Notes under the pieces: generated by a model
The model's input: only the letters and a program-made list of their open reading frames with translations
The model's database searches: none
Told to the model about the DNA's origin: nothing
Assembly (NCBI GenBank): GCA_025360015.1
Contig: JANYCZ010000059.1
Coordinates: 246,734 to 310,733, forward strand
Reading direction: 5' to 3'
DNA length: 64,000 nt
Origin: Verrucomicrobiota bacterium
GTDB taxonomy: Bacteria; Verrucomicrobiota; Verrucomicrobiia; Verrucomicrobiales; Verrucomicrobiaceae
Shown here: piece after piece, positions 23,200 to 32,272 of the stretch
Numbering within the stretch: position 1 is the first letter of the stretch
Layout: each line of letters starts with the position of its first letter
Translations under genes and position numbers: made by a program

Positions 23200-24321
23200 T
23201 CAGCGCTCGTCAATCGGCACCACTTTCTGGCCGTAGGGCTTGCCAACGTAGGCGCTCAGCGGGCGGAACAGACGGTTCTCGCTCCACTGCTCCAGCACGT
23301 GGGCGGTCCAGCCGCTCATGCGGGCGATGGCGAAGATGGGGGTGAAGAGGTCGGTCGGGATGCCGAGGCTGTAGTAAACCGTGGCGCTGTAGAAATCGAC
23401 GTTCGCGTTGAGGCCCTTCTGCTCGCGCATGATCTGGGCGATGCGCTCGGACATCTGGATCCACTTCGACTCACCGAGCTGGCTGGTGAGCTGGATCGCC
23501 ATCTCGCGCAGGTGCGGGGCGCGGGGGTCAAGCACCTTGTACACGCGGTGGCCGATGCCCATGATTTTCTTTTTCTGTGCCAGAGCGTCAGCGACCCAGG
23601 CGTCCACCTTGTCGGGCGAGCCGATCTCTTCGAGCATGTGGATCACGCCTTCATTGGCACCGCCGTGCAGCGGGCCTTTGAGCGCGCCGATGGCGGCGCT
23701 GATGGCCGAATACATGTCGCTCAGCGTCGAAGCCACCACACGGGCGGTGAAAGTGGAGGCATTGAAGCCGTGCTCAGCGTGGAGGATGTAAGCGATGTCG
23801 AGGGTCTTTTCAGCCTCCTTGCTCGGCACTTCGCCGTTCACAAGGTAAAGGAAGTGAGCCGCTTCGCTGAGATCCTTGCGCACGGGTGGCAGTTCCAGCC
23901 CCTGACGTGCGCGGTGGAAGTACGCCGCGATGACACCGATCTGTGAAGTGAGGCGAATGGCGTTGGCCAGATTTTCGCTGACTTCAATGTCATGACGCTT
24001 TTGATCATAGCAGCCGAGCATCGAGACGGCGGTGCGCATGATGTCGATGGGCTTGGCAGTTTTCGGCGCAGTCTTGAGGAAGTCGATGACGCCCTGGGGA
24101 AGCTCACGCTCCGCACGCAGCGCCGTGGTCAGCTTCTCAAGCTCGGCGCGATTCGGCAGCTTGTTGTAGTACAGCAGGTAAACGACCTCTTCATAGCTGA
24201 CTTTGACGAGCTCGTTGATGTCGTAACCGCAATAAAACAATATGCCCTCAGCGCCATTCACCTCCCCGAGACGGGTTTCAGCAGCTACGATTCCTTCGAG
24301 ACCTTTGGATACGACAGACAT
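23200..24321 (-). CDS. gltA: Citrate synthase
   Basis: A 373-residue enzyme of the short, Gram-positive/archaeal-like dimer type (about 370-380 residues). The catalytic residues are visible: His in GPLHGGANEGV, His in MGIGHRVYKVLDPRA and Asp in NVDFYSATVYYSLG. It condenses acetyl-CoA and oxaloacetate at the entry to the TCA cycle. 2-methylcitrate synthase has the same motifs, but no prp genes are nearby, so citrate synthase is the better call. Confidence 0.9.
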   Translation of the reverse strand: MSVVSKGLEGIVAAETRLGEVNGAEGILFYCGYDINELVKVSYEEVVYLLYYNKLPNRAELEKLTTALRAERELPQGVIDFLKTAPKTAKPIDIMRTAVSMLGCYDQKRHDIEVSENLANAIRLTSQIGVIAAYFHRARQGLELPPVRKDLSEAAHFLYLVNGEVPSKEAEKTLDIAYILHAEHGFNASTFTARVVASTLSDMYSAISAAIGALKGPLHGGANEGVIHMLEEIGSPDKVDAWVADALAQKKKIMGIGHRVYKVLDPRAPHLREMAIQLTSQLGESKWIQMSERIAQIMREQKGLNANVDFYSATVYYSLGIPTDLFTPIFAIARMSGWTAHVLEQWSENRLFRPLSAYVGKPYGQKVVPIDER

Positions 24322-24416
24322 GGGATGAACGTGGGGGTTTGGTTTTGATAGCAGATAGCGTGCTCAAACTACGCCTCAACCAAAGACTGGTTCACAGGAA
24401 AAGAATTCTTCCTCTG

Positions 24417-24435
24417 GGGGATGCCTGGCATCCCC
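24417..24435. repeat. Inverted repeat GGGGATGCC-T-GGCATCCCC
   Basis: A perfect 9-bp inverted repeat with a one-base centre in the 170-bp gap between the divergent citrate synthase and phosphatase genes. It has no T-run, so it is not a standard terminator. Its position fits an operator for either gene. Confidence 0.5.
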
Positions 24436-24491
24436 TGTGGACAGGAGGTGGTTTTGTTTGTGTAAAGACAGTCACTGGCCTAGCTCCACCG

Positions 24492-24974
24492 ATGGCCGCC
24501 CCTTTTCGCCTCCTGTTTGTCTGCCTGGGCAATATCTGCCGCTCCCCTGCGGCAGAAGGGGTCATGCGCTCGTTGACTGAGGCTAAGGGATTTGCGGATC
24601 ACGTCCTGATCCGCTCGGCTGGCACCGGGGGCTGGCATGCGGGAAAGCTGCCCGACCAGCGGATGCGCACGGCGGCCCAAAACCGGGGTTATGACCTCAG
24701 CAGCCGCGCCCGGCAGATCACGGAAAGCGATTTGCGGGACTATGACCTCGTGCTGGTCATGGACCGGCAAAATCTGCGGGATGTGCGCACCTATGACCGC
24801 GCCTCGGAGTTCGACTCTAAAATCCGCCTGTTCTGCGAATTCTGCACGGACCATCAGGAAAGCGAGGTGCCCGACCCCTACTATGGCGGTGAGCAGGGCT
24901 TCGAATTGGTGCTGGATCTCCTCGAAGATGGCTGCCGCGGTGTACTGGCTCACATTGGCTCACCCCTCGCGTAG
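24492..24974 (+). CDS. Low-molecular-weight protein tyrosine phosphatase
   Basis: A 160-residue protein with the active-site loop VCLGNICRSP (Cys11, Arg17) at its very start and the general-acid loop VPDPYYGG near residue 130, both diagnostic of the LMW-PTP family. The upstream in-frame extension to 24339 was rejected because the family begins just before the Cys loop. In Gram-negatives these enzymes often act with tyrosine kinases in polysaccharide export, but none is adjacent here. Its 3' end overlaps the convergent FAD gene by 15 bases. Confidence 0.9.
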   Translation: MAAPFRLLFVCLGNICRSPAAEGVMRSLTEAKGFADHVLIRSAGTGGWHAGKLPDQRMRTAAQNRGYDLSSRARQITESDLRDYDLVLVMDRQNLRDVRTYDRASEFDSKIRLFCEFCTDHQESEVPDPYYGGEQGFELVLDLLEDGCRGVLAHIGSPLA

Positions 24975-26561
24975 GATCGCCTCCGCCACACGCATGCCGT
25001 CCGCAGCAGCGGAGATGATGCCGCCGGCGTAGCCTGCGCCTTCGCCGGCGGGATAAAAGTGCTTCACGCTGATGCATTCCAGCGACTGCGCATCGCGCGG
25101 AATACGTGCGGGCGAGGAGCTGCGTGTTTCCACGCCTGTGAGCACCGCGTCCTCCAGGGCAAAACCCGGCAGGCTTTTCTCGATGCGCGGGATCGCTTCC
25201 TGGATGGTTTCGATCGTGTATTCGGGCAGCACTTCGCACAGATTGGACCACACGACGCCCGGCTGGTAGGAGGGCAGGACCTTGCCCGGCCCGGTCGAGG
25301 CGCGCCCTGCCAGGAAATCGCCCAGCAACTGGGCGGGTGCATGATAGTTGCCGCCGCCAAGCACGAAGGCTTTGCGCTCCAGATCGCGCTGAAACTCGAT
25401 GCCGCTGAGCACATCGCCCGCTGGCATGTCCTCCGGCCGCACATCCACCATGAAGCCGCTGTTGGCGTTCGACTCCTCACGTGCATAGCTGCTCATGCCG
25501 TTCGTCACCACCATGCCCGGCTCGGACGTGGCGGCCACGACGAGTCCGCCGGGGCACATGCAGAAGCTGTAGGCTGCACGGCCCGTGCCACAATGCGCCA
25601 CAAACTTGTACGGTGCCGAGCCCAGCCGCCCATGCCCGGCCCATTTGCCGTAGAGGCTGCGGTCGACCAGTTTCTGCGGATGCTCAATGCGCACGCCGAT
25701 GGAAAACGGCTTGGCCTCAAACGGCACACCATGCCGATGCAGCATGTAAAACGTGTCCCGTGAGCTGTGCCCGATGCTGAAGATGAAGCGCGAACCTTCA
25801 ATGGTTTCCCCATCCGCCAGCGTCACCGCGCGCATTACGCCGTCCTCGATCACCACATCCGCCACGCGGGCGCTGAAACGCACCTCCCCACCCAGCGCGA
25901 TGATTTCCTCGCGCACATGCCGCACGACCTTGATGAGCCGGTCCGTGCCGATGTGCGGCCTGCTCTTGATCAAAATGTCCTCCGGCGCTCCTGCGGCCAC
26001 CATTTCCCGAAGTAGCCAGGGGATGCGGTTCTCACGGTCACGGATCTGCGTGTAAAGCTTGCCGTCAGAAAAGGTGCCCGCGCCGCCCTCACCAAACTGC
26101 ACGTTGGATTCCGCATTGAAATCCCAGCCGCGCCGCCAGAAACCTGTCACATCCCGTGCACGATCTCCCGCGGCCTTGCCACGCTCCAGCAGCAGCGGCT
26201 TCAACCCCGCGCGCGCCAGCAGCAGCCCGCAAAACAAACCACACGGCCCCGTGCCGACGATCACCGGCCTCGAACTGGCCGAACGCGCCACGTTTTGCGC
26301 CACCTGGTGATAATCTTCCGCAGGAGCCGGGCCGATGCGGGGATTTTTGCCGATGCGCTTGAGCACGCGGGCCTCGTCCTTCACTTCCACCAGGAGAGTG
26401 AAGCTGAACTCCACATGCCCGCGCCGCGCATCAATCGCCCGCTGCTTCACCTTGACGCTGATGACGTCTTCATCGCGTGCGCCCAACAGATTCACCACGG
26501 CACGGCGCAGATCCTCATCTTGATGATCGACGGGAAGGAGAACCTGGGAGAGCTGCAGCAT
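24960..26561 (-). CDS. FAD-dependent dehydrogenase of the COG2509 type
   Basis: A 533-residue protein with an N-terminal ~95-residue ferredoxin-like domain (VVNLLGARDEDVISVKVKQR). A Rossmann FAD motif follows, GTGPCGLFCGLLLARAG, and the family-specific FGEGGAGTFSDGKL. Later motifs include SIGHSSRDTFYML and a C-terminal EGAGYAGGIISAAADG, the second flavin-contacting stretch. The family is widespread and not biochemically defined; it is distinct from HI0933/YhiN-type proteins. The gene is monocistronic as far as can be seen. Confidence 0.85.
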   Translation of the reverse strand: MLQLSQVLLPVDHQDEDLRRAVVNLLGARDEDVISVKVKQRAIDARRGHVEFSFTLLVEVKDEARVLKRIGKNPRIGPAPAEDYHQVAQNVARSASSRPVIVGTGPCGLFCGLLLARAGLKPLLLERGKAAGDRARDVTGFWRRGWDFNAESNVQFGEGGAGTFSDGKLYTQIRDRENRIPWLLREMVAAGAPEDILIKSRPHIGTDRLIKVVRHVREEIIALGGEVRFSARVADVVIEDGVMRAVTLADGETIEGSRFIFSIGHSSRDTFYMLHRHGVPFEAKPFSIGVRIEHPQKLVDRSLYGKWAGHGRLGSAPYKFVAHCGTGRAAYSFCMCPGGLVVAATSEPGMVVTNGMSSYAREESNANSGFMVDVRPEDMPAGDVLSGIEFQRDLERKAFVLGGGNYHAPAQLLGDFLAGRASTGPGKVLPSYQPGVVWSNLCEVLPEYTIETIQEAIPRIEKSLPGFALEDAVLTGVETRSSSPARIPRDAQSLECISVKHFYPAGEGAGYAGGIISAAADGMRVAEAILREG

Positions 26562-26614
26562 GGGGGCGGGATTTGGCGGCAGTGCCCATAGCCCACGCCA
26601 ACGTCATATCAACC

Positions 26615-27571
26615 CTACTTCGTGTTCGCGACTTTCTCCTGCGGGGGCGTATGCCAGCCGAAGACCTTGTCCCCATTGAAAAGCTTATGATGCTCCGGCG
26701 TGGTACCGCCGTAGTCGGCGATGACACCCGCCTGTTCCACCGTGCCGACGCGCAGATTGGCATACACATCACCCTCATCATAAAGGACATGCAGCGGATC
26801 ACGCGGGCTCAATTGCACGCCTTTGACTGGCTTGACGACGGTAAATCTCCAGGTGGTGTCGATGTGCTGGATGGAACCCAGTTCACGGTAGATCAGTGCC
26901 TTGGGCACACTTCTGAGGTCATAATGCGCCACATTGTTGGCACGCCATGGATCGTAGGCCGGGCTTCCGGGATTGGAGTAGTCGCCGGTCCAGAACTGCT
27001 GATACGGGGTGGGGTCAGGCTGTGCGGCACGGATCGCTGCGGGGGATTGCGTGACCGGGAAATTGCGAATCACCGGCAGCGGGTCCACGCGCTCCACGAT
27101 CTTGCCCACCAGCGCGAACACATCGCTCACCCGGCCATAGGTGAAGAACTGGTGGGAATCCATCAGCTCCGAGGTGGCGACACGCGTCTTTTTGACCGTC
27201 AGGCGATGCTCGTTGGCGTTGGAAAACAAATTGAAGCTCAGCAGGTAGTCGATGTCCTTGTCCAGCGTCGGCGGCCTGCCCGGCGCATCCTTGGGCAGCG
27301 CCAGGGTCTGCGTACCAGTCGTAGTTTCCTGAGTGGTCAGATTGAACACCCGCATCTGACCGCGCCGCAGCAGGTTCGTGCTGAGGCTGTCCGCCAGCGC
27401 CCGGCCCAGATCGGGACGCCGGGTGCCGTCCACCGTCACGTCTTCGGCATAGATCGCGACCTTGGGGCGTTCCGCGCTTTTTACGCTCCAGTCACCTTCG
27501 GCATGGATCTTGGCGGAGGTAACCGTGCTCAAAAGAGCAACCAAGGCGAAGGTGATTCGGTGCTGGTACAT
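26615..27571 (-). CDS. Secreted protein of unknown function, weak CsgG/TolB-like N-terminus
   Basis: A 318-residue protein with a signal peptide (MYQHRITFALVALLSTVTSA). After it comes PKVAIYAEDVTVDG and DLGRALADSLSTNLLRRGQM, a layout like that of CsgG- or TolB-N-type proteins in which a strand is followed by a helix and a second strand. The C-terminal half has PVKGVQLSPRDPLHVLYDEG. There is no lipobox. I can only say that it is probably periplasmic or outer-membrane associated. It lies 109 bases after the serine protease gene on the same strand. Confidence 0.55.
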   Translation of the reverse strand: MYQHRITFALVALLSTVTSAKIHAEGDWSVKSAERPKVAIYAEDVTVDGTRRPDLGRALADSLSTNLLRRGQMRVFNLTTQETTTGTQTLALPKDAPGRPPTLDKDIDYLLSFNLFSNANEHRLTVKKTRVATSELMDSHQFFTYGRVSDVFALVGKIVERVDPLPVIRNFPVTQSPAAIRAAQPDPTPYQQFWTGDYSNPGSPAYDPWRANNVAHYDLRSVPKALIYRELGSIQHIDTTWRFTVVKPVKGVQLSPRDPLHVLYDEGDVYANLRVGTVEQAGVIADYGGTTPEHHKLFNGDKVFGWHTPPQEKVANTK

Positions 27572-27680
27572 GGCCTGTTGGAGTTCAGGCGATGTTAAAG
27601 GTTCAAAAATCGCTTGGGAAGCAAAATTTCGCCCTCAGGGAAGTGGTCCTAGGCGGCCTACGAGAGCCTCGCAAAACGGC

Positions 27681-28625
27681 TCACGGCTTTTTCACCAGCG
27701 CCTTCACTTCCACCGCGCCGATCGCCTGATGAAACACCATTTGCGTGCCCAGTTGCTCAATGATGGTCGCCGCATCTTTCTTTTTCCGTACTGGCAGTGG
27801 CTCTTCCAGCACGGTCTGGATTTCGGACACATGCCCCACTGCATTGCCAAACGAATCGATCAATGCCGAACCACTTGATCCAGGCGCCCAATCCGTCGTC
27901 GTCTCCAGCCAGACAGGCTTGGGCACTTCGGTGCCTTCTGGCAGCTTGTCCGCTTCCTTTTTGCTCATGAAGGAGCGCTTTACAAAGCGGCTCACGATGC
28001 CCTCGCTGAAATAACCGCGCTTGCCGTCGGGATCGCTGAAGCACCACACGGCATCCCCCGGACTCACGTCCAGGCTCAGTGGCAGCGGCGTGAGCGGCTG
28101 CGCGGACTTCACGCGAAGGATGGCGCAGTCAGTGCCCACATTGCAGGCGAGCACTTCCGTGACGGGCAGCAGCACGTCATCCTCCGTAGCCACCACCAGC
28201 CAGCCTTCTTTCATATTGGCAGGTGGCGCGATCACATGCGCACAGGTGGCCACCGCCCCGTCTGCCGTGATGACATAACCACCCGCCAGATCGAGATGCC
28301 ATTTGTCACACTTGGAGCACAGATAAAACTGCCCCACGCGAAGGTGTGCCATGCGTGCCCGCTGCCAGCGCTCGCGGGGAGTGAGAGGTTTCGAATCTGC
28401 GGCGGGCAGGGCGATGTCGCACTGCGTGCGCTGTGCCTGCTCCAGCGCTTTCGTCATCGACAGCAGCTCTGAAGCCCCCTGCAATTTCTTCGCCTGCTCC
28501 ATCAGAACCGCATTCGGCCGCGAGCCACGACCTTCGGCGTAAACGGGCACTCCCGGTGCCTGCGCACAGGCGGTGCGGGCGGACACCAGCAGAAACAACA
28601 GGGCGCAGGTATGTTTCATGAGCAT
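27681..28625 (-). CDS. Exported trypsin-like serine protease
   Basis: A 314-residue protein with a signal peptide (KHTCALLFLLVSARTACAQA). The triad of a chymotrypsin-fold protease is visible: His130 in VATCAHVI, Asp166 in GTDCAILRV and Ser251 in APGSSGSAL. A Cys pair (YLCSKCDKW) and a basic helical segment precede the domain, and no PDZ domain is present, unlike DegP. The ATG at 28625 overlaps the serS stop as ATGA, and a second Met two codons later is also possible. The overlap suggests coupled expression with serS, an unlikely functional pair. Confidence 0.8.
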   Translation of the reverse strand: MLMKHTCALLFLLVSARTACAQAPGVPVYAEGRGSRPNAVLMEQAKKLQGASELLSMTKALEQAQRTQCDIALPAADSKPLTPRERWQRARMAHLRVGQFYLCSKCDKWHLDLAGGYVITADGAVATCAHVIAPPANMKEGWLVVATEDDVLLPVTEVLACNVGTDCAILRVKSAQPLTPLPLSLDVSPGDAVWCFSDPDGKRGYFSEGIVSRFVKRSFMSKKEADKLPEGTEVPKPVWLETTTDWAPGSSGSALIDSFGNAVGHVSEIQTVLEEPLPVRKKKDAATIIEQLGTQMVFHQAIGAVEVKALVKKP

Positions 28626-29896
28626 CAGCCGATTTTGGCGGCACCAAAGTGACCGCGCAGAGCTTCCGGAATCAAAATGGTACCATCTGCCTGCTGATAC
28701 GTTTCAACGAGCGCGACAAACAAACGCGCGAGCGCCGTGCCGGAACCATTGAGCGTGTGCGGGATGCGGTTTTTACCATTTTCATCCTTGTAGCGCAGGT
28801 TCATGCGGCGGGCCTGGTAGTCACCGAAAGTCGAGCAGCTCGATACTTCTAAGTAAGTCCCCTGCCCCGGTGCCCAGACTTCGATGTCATAGGTCTTGGC
28901 CGAGCCAAAGCCAATGTCGCCCGTGCAGAGCTCGATCACGCGATAGTGCAGCCCCAGAAGCTGCAGCACCTTCTCCGCATTCGCGGTGAGGCTCTCCAGT
29001 TCGGCCATGCTCGTTTCCGGCGTGGTGATCTTCACCAGCTCCACCTTGTCGAACTGATGCATGCGGATCAACCCGCGCGTCCCGAGACCCGCGCTGCCGG
29101 CCTCACGCCGGAAGCAGGGCGTGTAGGCCGCGTAATTCACCGGCAGTCTCTCCAATGGCAGGATTTCATCGCGATGCAGATTCGTCACCGGCACTTCGGC
29201 GGTCGGGATGAGATACAAATCATCTGCGGCGCTGTGATAAACTTGGTCGCCAAATTTAGGCAGCTGACCGGTGCCGACGAGACACTCCGCCTTCACCAGC
29301 AGGGGCGGGCTGATTTCTTCGTAGCCATGCTGCGTCGTGTGCAGATCCAGCAGGAAGCTGATCAACGCTCGCTCCAGCTTCGCTCCAGCCGCGCGATACA
29401 CCACAAAGGCACTGCCGGAGATCTTCGCCCCGGCTTCGAAATCAAGCATGCCGAGTGCCGCACCGAGCACAGTGTGGTCCTTCGGCTGGAAGTCATAGTC
29501 AGGCTTGGTGCCCCAGACGCGCACTTCGGGATTCTCCTCCGCCGTGCTGCCCACGGGGCAGGCTTCATGCGGCAGATTCGGAATGCTCAGGAGCAGATCG
29601 CGTTGGCGGGCATCCGCCACATCGGCCTCGCGGCCGATTTCCTCGATGCGGCTGCCAATAACGCGCACTTCCGCCTCGATGGCGCTGGTGTCCTGGCCGT
29701 TCTTTTTCGCAATGCCGATCTCCTTGCTGATGCGGTTGCGGTCGCCCTGCAACTTCTGGCGTTCTGTCTCGGCGGCGCGGCGCTGGGTGTCGATGGCCTG
29801 CACCTCATCCACCAAGGACGCAAAGTCGCCATTCCGGTTGGCGAGGCGCTGTTTGACCTGATCTGGGGTGTCACGAATGAGGCGGATGTCGAGCAT
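28625..29896 (-). CDS. serS: Seryl-tRNA synthetase
   Basis: A 423-residue class II synthetase starting MLDIRLIRDTPDQVKQRLAN, the standard beginning of SerS. The N-terminal coiled-coil arm spans about residues 30-110. Class II motif 2 is PCFRREAGSAGLGTRGLIR and motif 3 is LNGSGTALARLFVALVE. The serine-binding TAEVPVTN is present. An open frame extends to 30214 but overlaps the divergent cysteine desulfurase and was rejected. Confidence 0.95.
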   Translation of the reverse strand: MLDIRLIRDTPDQVKQRLANRNGDFASLVDEVQAIDTQRRAAETERQKLQGDRNRISKEIGIAKKNGQDTSAIEAEVRVIGSRIEEIGREADVADARQRDLLLSIPNLPHEACPVGSTAEENPEVRVWGTKPDYDFQPKDHTVLGAALGMLDFEAGAKISGSAFVVYRAAGAKLERALISFLLDLHTTQHGYEEISPPLLVKAECLVGTGQLPKFGDQVYHSAADDLYLIPTAEVPVTNLHRDEILPLERLPVNYAAYTPCFRREAGSAGLGTRGLIRMHQFDKVELVKITTPETSMAELESLTANAEKVLQLLGLHYRVIELCTGDIGFGSAKTYDIEVWAPGQGTYLEVSSCSTFGDYQARRMNLRYKDENGKNRIPHTLNGSGTALARLFVALVETYQQADGTILIPEALRGHFGAAKIG

Positions 29897-29983
29897 AAGG
29901 GCGGGGAGGTTAGCGGGAGTGGGCGTCTTGTCGAGTGCCGGAAGGCGTATTGACAGTACGAATCGCAGTCCGAACTTCCCCCC

Positions 29984-31153
29984 GTGATCTACCTCGACGC
30001 CAACGCCACAACGCCGGTCGATCCAGCAGTGCTGGAGGCGATGCTGCCGTTCCTGCGTGAGCACTACGCCAATCCCGCCGCCAGCTATGCCGCCGGGCGC
30101 AGGGTCAGGCGCGCAATCGAGCAGGCGCGGGCCCAGGTAGCGGACCTGCTGGGTGCCCGCCCTGGAGAAATCACGTTCACCAGCGGCGGCACGGAGTCCA
30201 TCAATGCCGTGCATGCCTCCGTGCGCGCCCTATGGCCGGAAAAACCGAAGCTCATCATCACCGGCACGGAGCACGCGGCAGTTCTCGAATCTGCCCGGCG
30301 CTGGAAGGCTCAGGGCGGCCAGGTCACCACCGCGCCCGTGCATGCGGATGGCCGGGTGGATCTTCACGCCTTGCAGGCACTCCTCCGTCCGGGAGCCACC
30401 GCGCTCGTCTCCATCATGTGGGCAAACAACGAAACCGGCGTCATCGCCCCCATGCATGAAATCACCGCACTCGCCCACGCCGCTGGCGCGCTGGTGCATA
30501 CGGACGCCGTGCAGGCGGCAGGGAAAATTCACCTCGATGTCCAGACGACGCCCGTCGATTTCCTCAGCCTCAGCGGCCACAAAATGCATGCGCCGAAAGG
30601 CATCGGTGCCTTGTACATCAGCCAGCGCGTCCGTTTTGCGCCGCTGCTCCTAGGCGGTGGACAGGAAAGCGAACGGCGCGGCGGCACCGAGAATGTGCCG
30701 GGCATCGTCGCCCTCGGCGTAGCTGCTGAACTCGCCACCCAGCATCTCGCAGACGGCAACAAGGCGCGCATCAAAACCCTGCGCGACCGTTTTGAGCATC
30801 TCATCCATGCCGCGCTGCCGGAGATGCGGATCCACGGCTGCCCCACCCACCGCCTGCATACCACCAGCTCGATTTGCCTGCCTGAAATCGACGCCGCAGG
30901 CATGCTCATCCTGCTGGATCAGGCAGGCATCGCCTGCTCCGCCGGTTCCGCCTGCCACACTGGCGCGCTGCATGCCTCGCATGTGCTTGAAGCGATGGGT
31001 ATCAGCGCCCGCGATGCCGCCTGCACGCTGCGTTTCTCCTTCAACCGCTTCAACACCAAGGCCGATGCCGAATCCGCCGCGCATGCGGTGATCGAAGCCG
31101 CCCACAAAATACGCGAGGCGCAAGGATGCGACCTCGCCGTCCTTTCCCACTAA
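29984..31153 (+). CDS. Cysteine desulfurase, NifS/IscS class V
   Basis: A 389-residue PLP enzyme starting at a GTG (MIYLDANATTPVDP). The PLP lysine is Lys200 in SLSGHKMHAPKG, and the sulfur-carrying Cys is in the loop ACSAGSACHTG (about 318-326). Other motifs are FTSGGTESIN, ANNETGVIAPM and ERRGGTENVPG. The short loop with GSAC is of the NifS/IscS class I form. No isc/suf/nif scaffold gene is adjacent, so it could serve Fe-S assembly or tRNA thiolation. It is divergent from serS. Confidence 0.9.
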   Translation: MIYLDANATTPVDPAVLEAMLPFLREHYANPAASYAAGRRVRRAIEQARAQVADLLGARPGEITFTSGGTESINAVHASVRALWPEKPKLIITGTEHAAVLESARRWKAQGGQVTTAPVHADGRVDLHALQALLRPGATALVSIMWANNETGVIAPMHEITALAHAAGALVHTDAVQAAGKIHLDVQTTPVDFLSLSGHKMHAPKGIGALYISQRVRFAPLLLGGGQESERRGGTENVPGIVALGVAAELATQHLADGNKARIKTLRDRFEHLIHAALPEMRIHGCPTHRLHTTSSICLPEIDAAGMLILLDQAGIACSAGSACHTGALHASHVLEAMGISARDAACTLRFSFNRFNTKADAESAAHAVIEAAHKIREAQGCDLAVLSH

Positions 31154-31165
31154 CCAGCCATCATC

Positions 31166-31621
31166 ATGAAATACCTGCCTCTTCTATTCATGCCAGTTCT
31201 TCTCCTTCTCTCCAGCTGCACTGCGGGGGGATTGAGCAGGGCCTTCGCCGGGCAATCGCTCACGTTGTATTATGATGACTTCGGCCCCGAGCGCATGGCC
31301 GCGCCGTTTCTAGGTCCGCGCGGCGCCAACACGGTCATCATCGCGCACTATGGATTCAACGACCTTACCCCTTCGGGGCCCGAGGGTGTTCGCTATGTGA
31401 ATGTGCTGCAAAGCCTGAACTTTCTGCGGCAGGAAGTGCGCAAGCTGCCGCCCACAATGGCCAATGAACCCCTGCGCCAGCGTCTCCGCGCCACTTACGC
31501 CCGGATCTACCCGCTGCAGCTCCGGCGCTACAACACCATGCTGAACAGTTCCTTCGTCCAGCCGTTCGGCGCCATGAATCGCAGGCTCATGCTCCCGGCT
31601 CTGCCACCGCCGGAGATTTGA
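31166..31621 (+). CDS. Small lipoprotein of unknown function
   Basis: A 151-residue protein with a lipoprotein signal peptide ending in the lipobox LLSSC (Cys at residue 19). The mature part contains LGPRGANTVIIAHYGFND and a basic helical C-terminal half (RQRLRATYARIYPLQLRRYN). It lies 12 bases downstream of the cysteine desulfurase gene. No family is recognised. Confidence 0.65.
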   Translation: MKYLPLLFMPVLLLLSSCTAGGLSRAFAGQSLTLYYDDFGPERMAAPFLGPRGANTVIIAHYGFNDLTPSGPEGVRYVNVLQSLNFLRQEVRKLPPTMANEPLRQRLRATYARIYPLQLRRYNTMLNSSFVQPFGAMNRRLMLPALPPPEI

Positions 31622-31629
31622 GCTGCCAG

Positions 31630-31676
31630 ATGAGTGTTTGAGAATCCAGCATCCAGCCACTAGCATCCAGCCTCAT
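31630..31676 (+). repeat. Tandem-like AGCATCCAGC intergenic repeat
   Basis: The 56-base gap before the thioesterase gene contains three ATCCAGC units (ATCCAGCATCCAGCCACTAG, then CATCCAGC), followed by a CTCATC that can pair with an upstream GATGAG. It looks like one of the short dispersed intergenic repeats of this genome. Confidence 0.4.
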
Positions 31677-31677
31677 C

Positions 31678-32136
31678 ATGGCCCACCGCTTTACTTGCAC
31701 CGAACGCGTCCAGTTCTCCGACACCGACATGGCCGGCATCGTCCATTTCTCCAATTTCTTCCGTTACATGGAGCGCGTGGAGCATGCCTTCTTCCGCAGC
31801 CTCGGCTTCTCCATCGTCGATCAACCCGTGGAAAGAGAAGAACGCGTCGGCTGGCCCCGTGTGCATGCCTCGTGCGACTACATGGCACCGCTGCGCGTTG
31901 AGGAGGAGTTTGAATGCGAGCTCCTGGTGGAAGAAGTCCGCAGCAAGGTCATCCGCCATTTCATCCGCTTTTGGAAGCTGGACGGCACCCTGGCCGCCGA
32001 AGGCCGCATCACCGCCGCCTGCGTGCGCAAAGACCGCGCCACCGGCCAGATGAAGGCCGTCGTGATCCCCCAGCGCTTCCGCGACAAGATCGAAGCCGCG
32101 CCGCCGGAACTGCTGAAAAGACCGGATAGAAAGTGA
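31678..32136 (+). CDS. Acyl-CoA thioesterase, YbgC/4HBT hotdog family
   Basis: A 152-residue hotdog-fold protein. The signature is at the N-terminus: VQFSDTDMAGIVHFSNFF, in which the Asp is catalytic in the 4-hydroxybenzoyl-CoA thioesterase/YbgC family, followed by RYMERVEHAFFRSLG. It hydrolyses acyl-CoA thioesters; the natural substrate is not predictable. There is no tol-pal cluster next to it, which is the usual YbgC context. Confidence 0.85.
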   Translation: MAHRFTCTERVQFSDTDMAGIVHFSNFFRYMERVEHAFFRSLGFSIVDQPVEREERVGWPRVHASCDYMAPLRVEEEFECELLVEEVRSKVIRHFIRFWKLDGTLAAEGRITAACVRKDRATGQMKAVVIPQRFRDKIEAAPPELLKRPDRK

Positions 32137-32150
32137 CCCTGTCAGGGTCA
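32134..32150. repeat. Palindrome TGACCCTG-T-CAGGGTCA at thioesterase stop codon
   Basis: A perfect 8-bp inverted repeat whose first three bases are the TGA stop codon of the thioesterase gene. As RNA it could form a 7-bp stem with a 3-base loop. There is no T-run after it, so it is a poor intrinsic terminator; a protein-binding site is equally possible. Confidence 0.45.
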
Positions 32151-32272
32151 TTGGCTCCCATAAGTGAATGATAGACAAAAAGTGAACAAAGCCGTTGTCG
32201 CAGGCGTTTTCTCACGGCACCTGATTGCCTCCACTTTCCACCCTCGTGAATTCCCAACCCCAAACTAAAACC

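Noticed and set aside
29897..30214. 106-residue N-terminal extension of serS
   Set aside because: It overlaps the divergent cysteine desulfurase gene, and SerS proteins begin at MLDIRLIRD.
31630..31676. Possible CRISPR-like array from repeated ATCCAGC units
   Set aside because: There are only three short units without regular spacers and no cas genes.
32134..32150. Intrinsic terminator after the thioesterase gene
   Set aside because: The stem is good but no T-run follows, and the stem begins in the stop codon.
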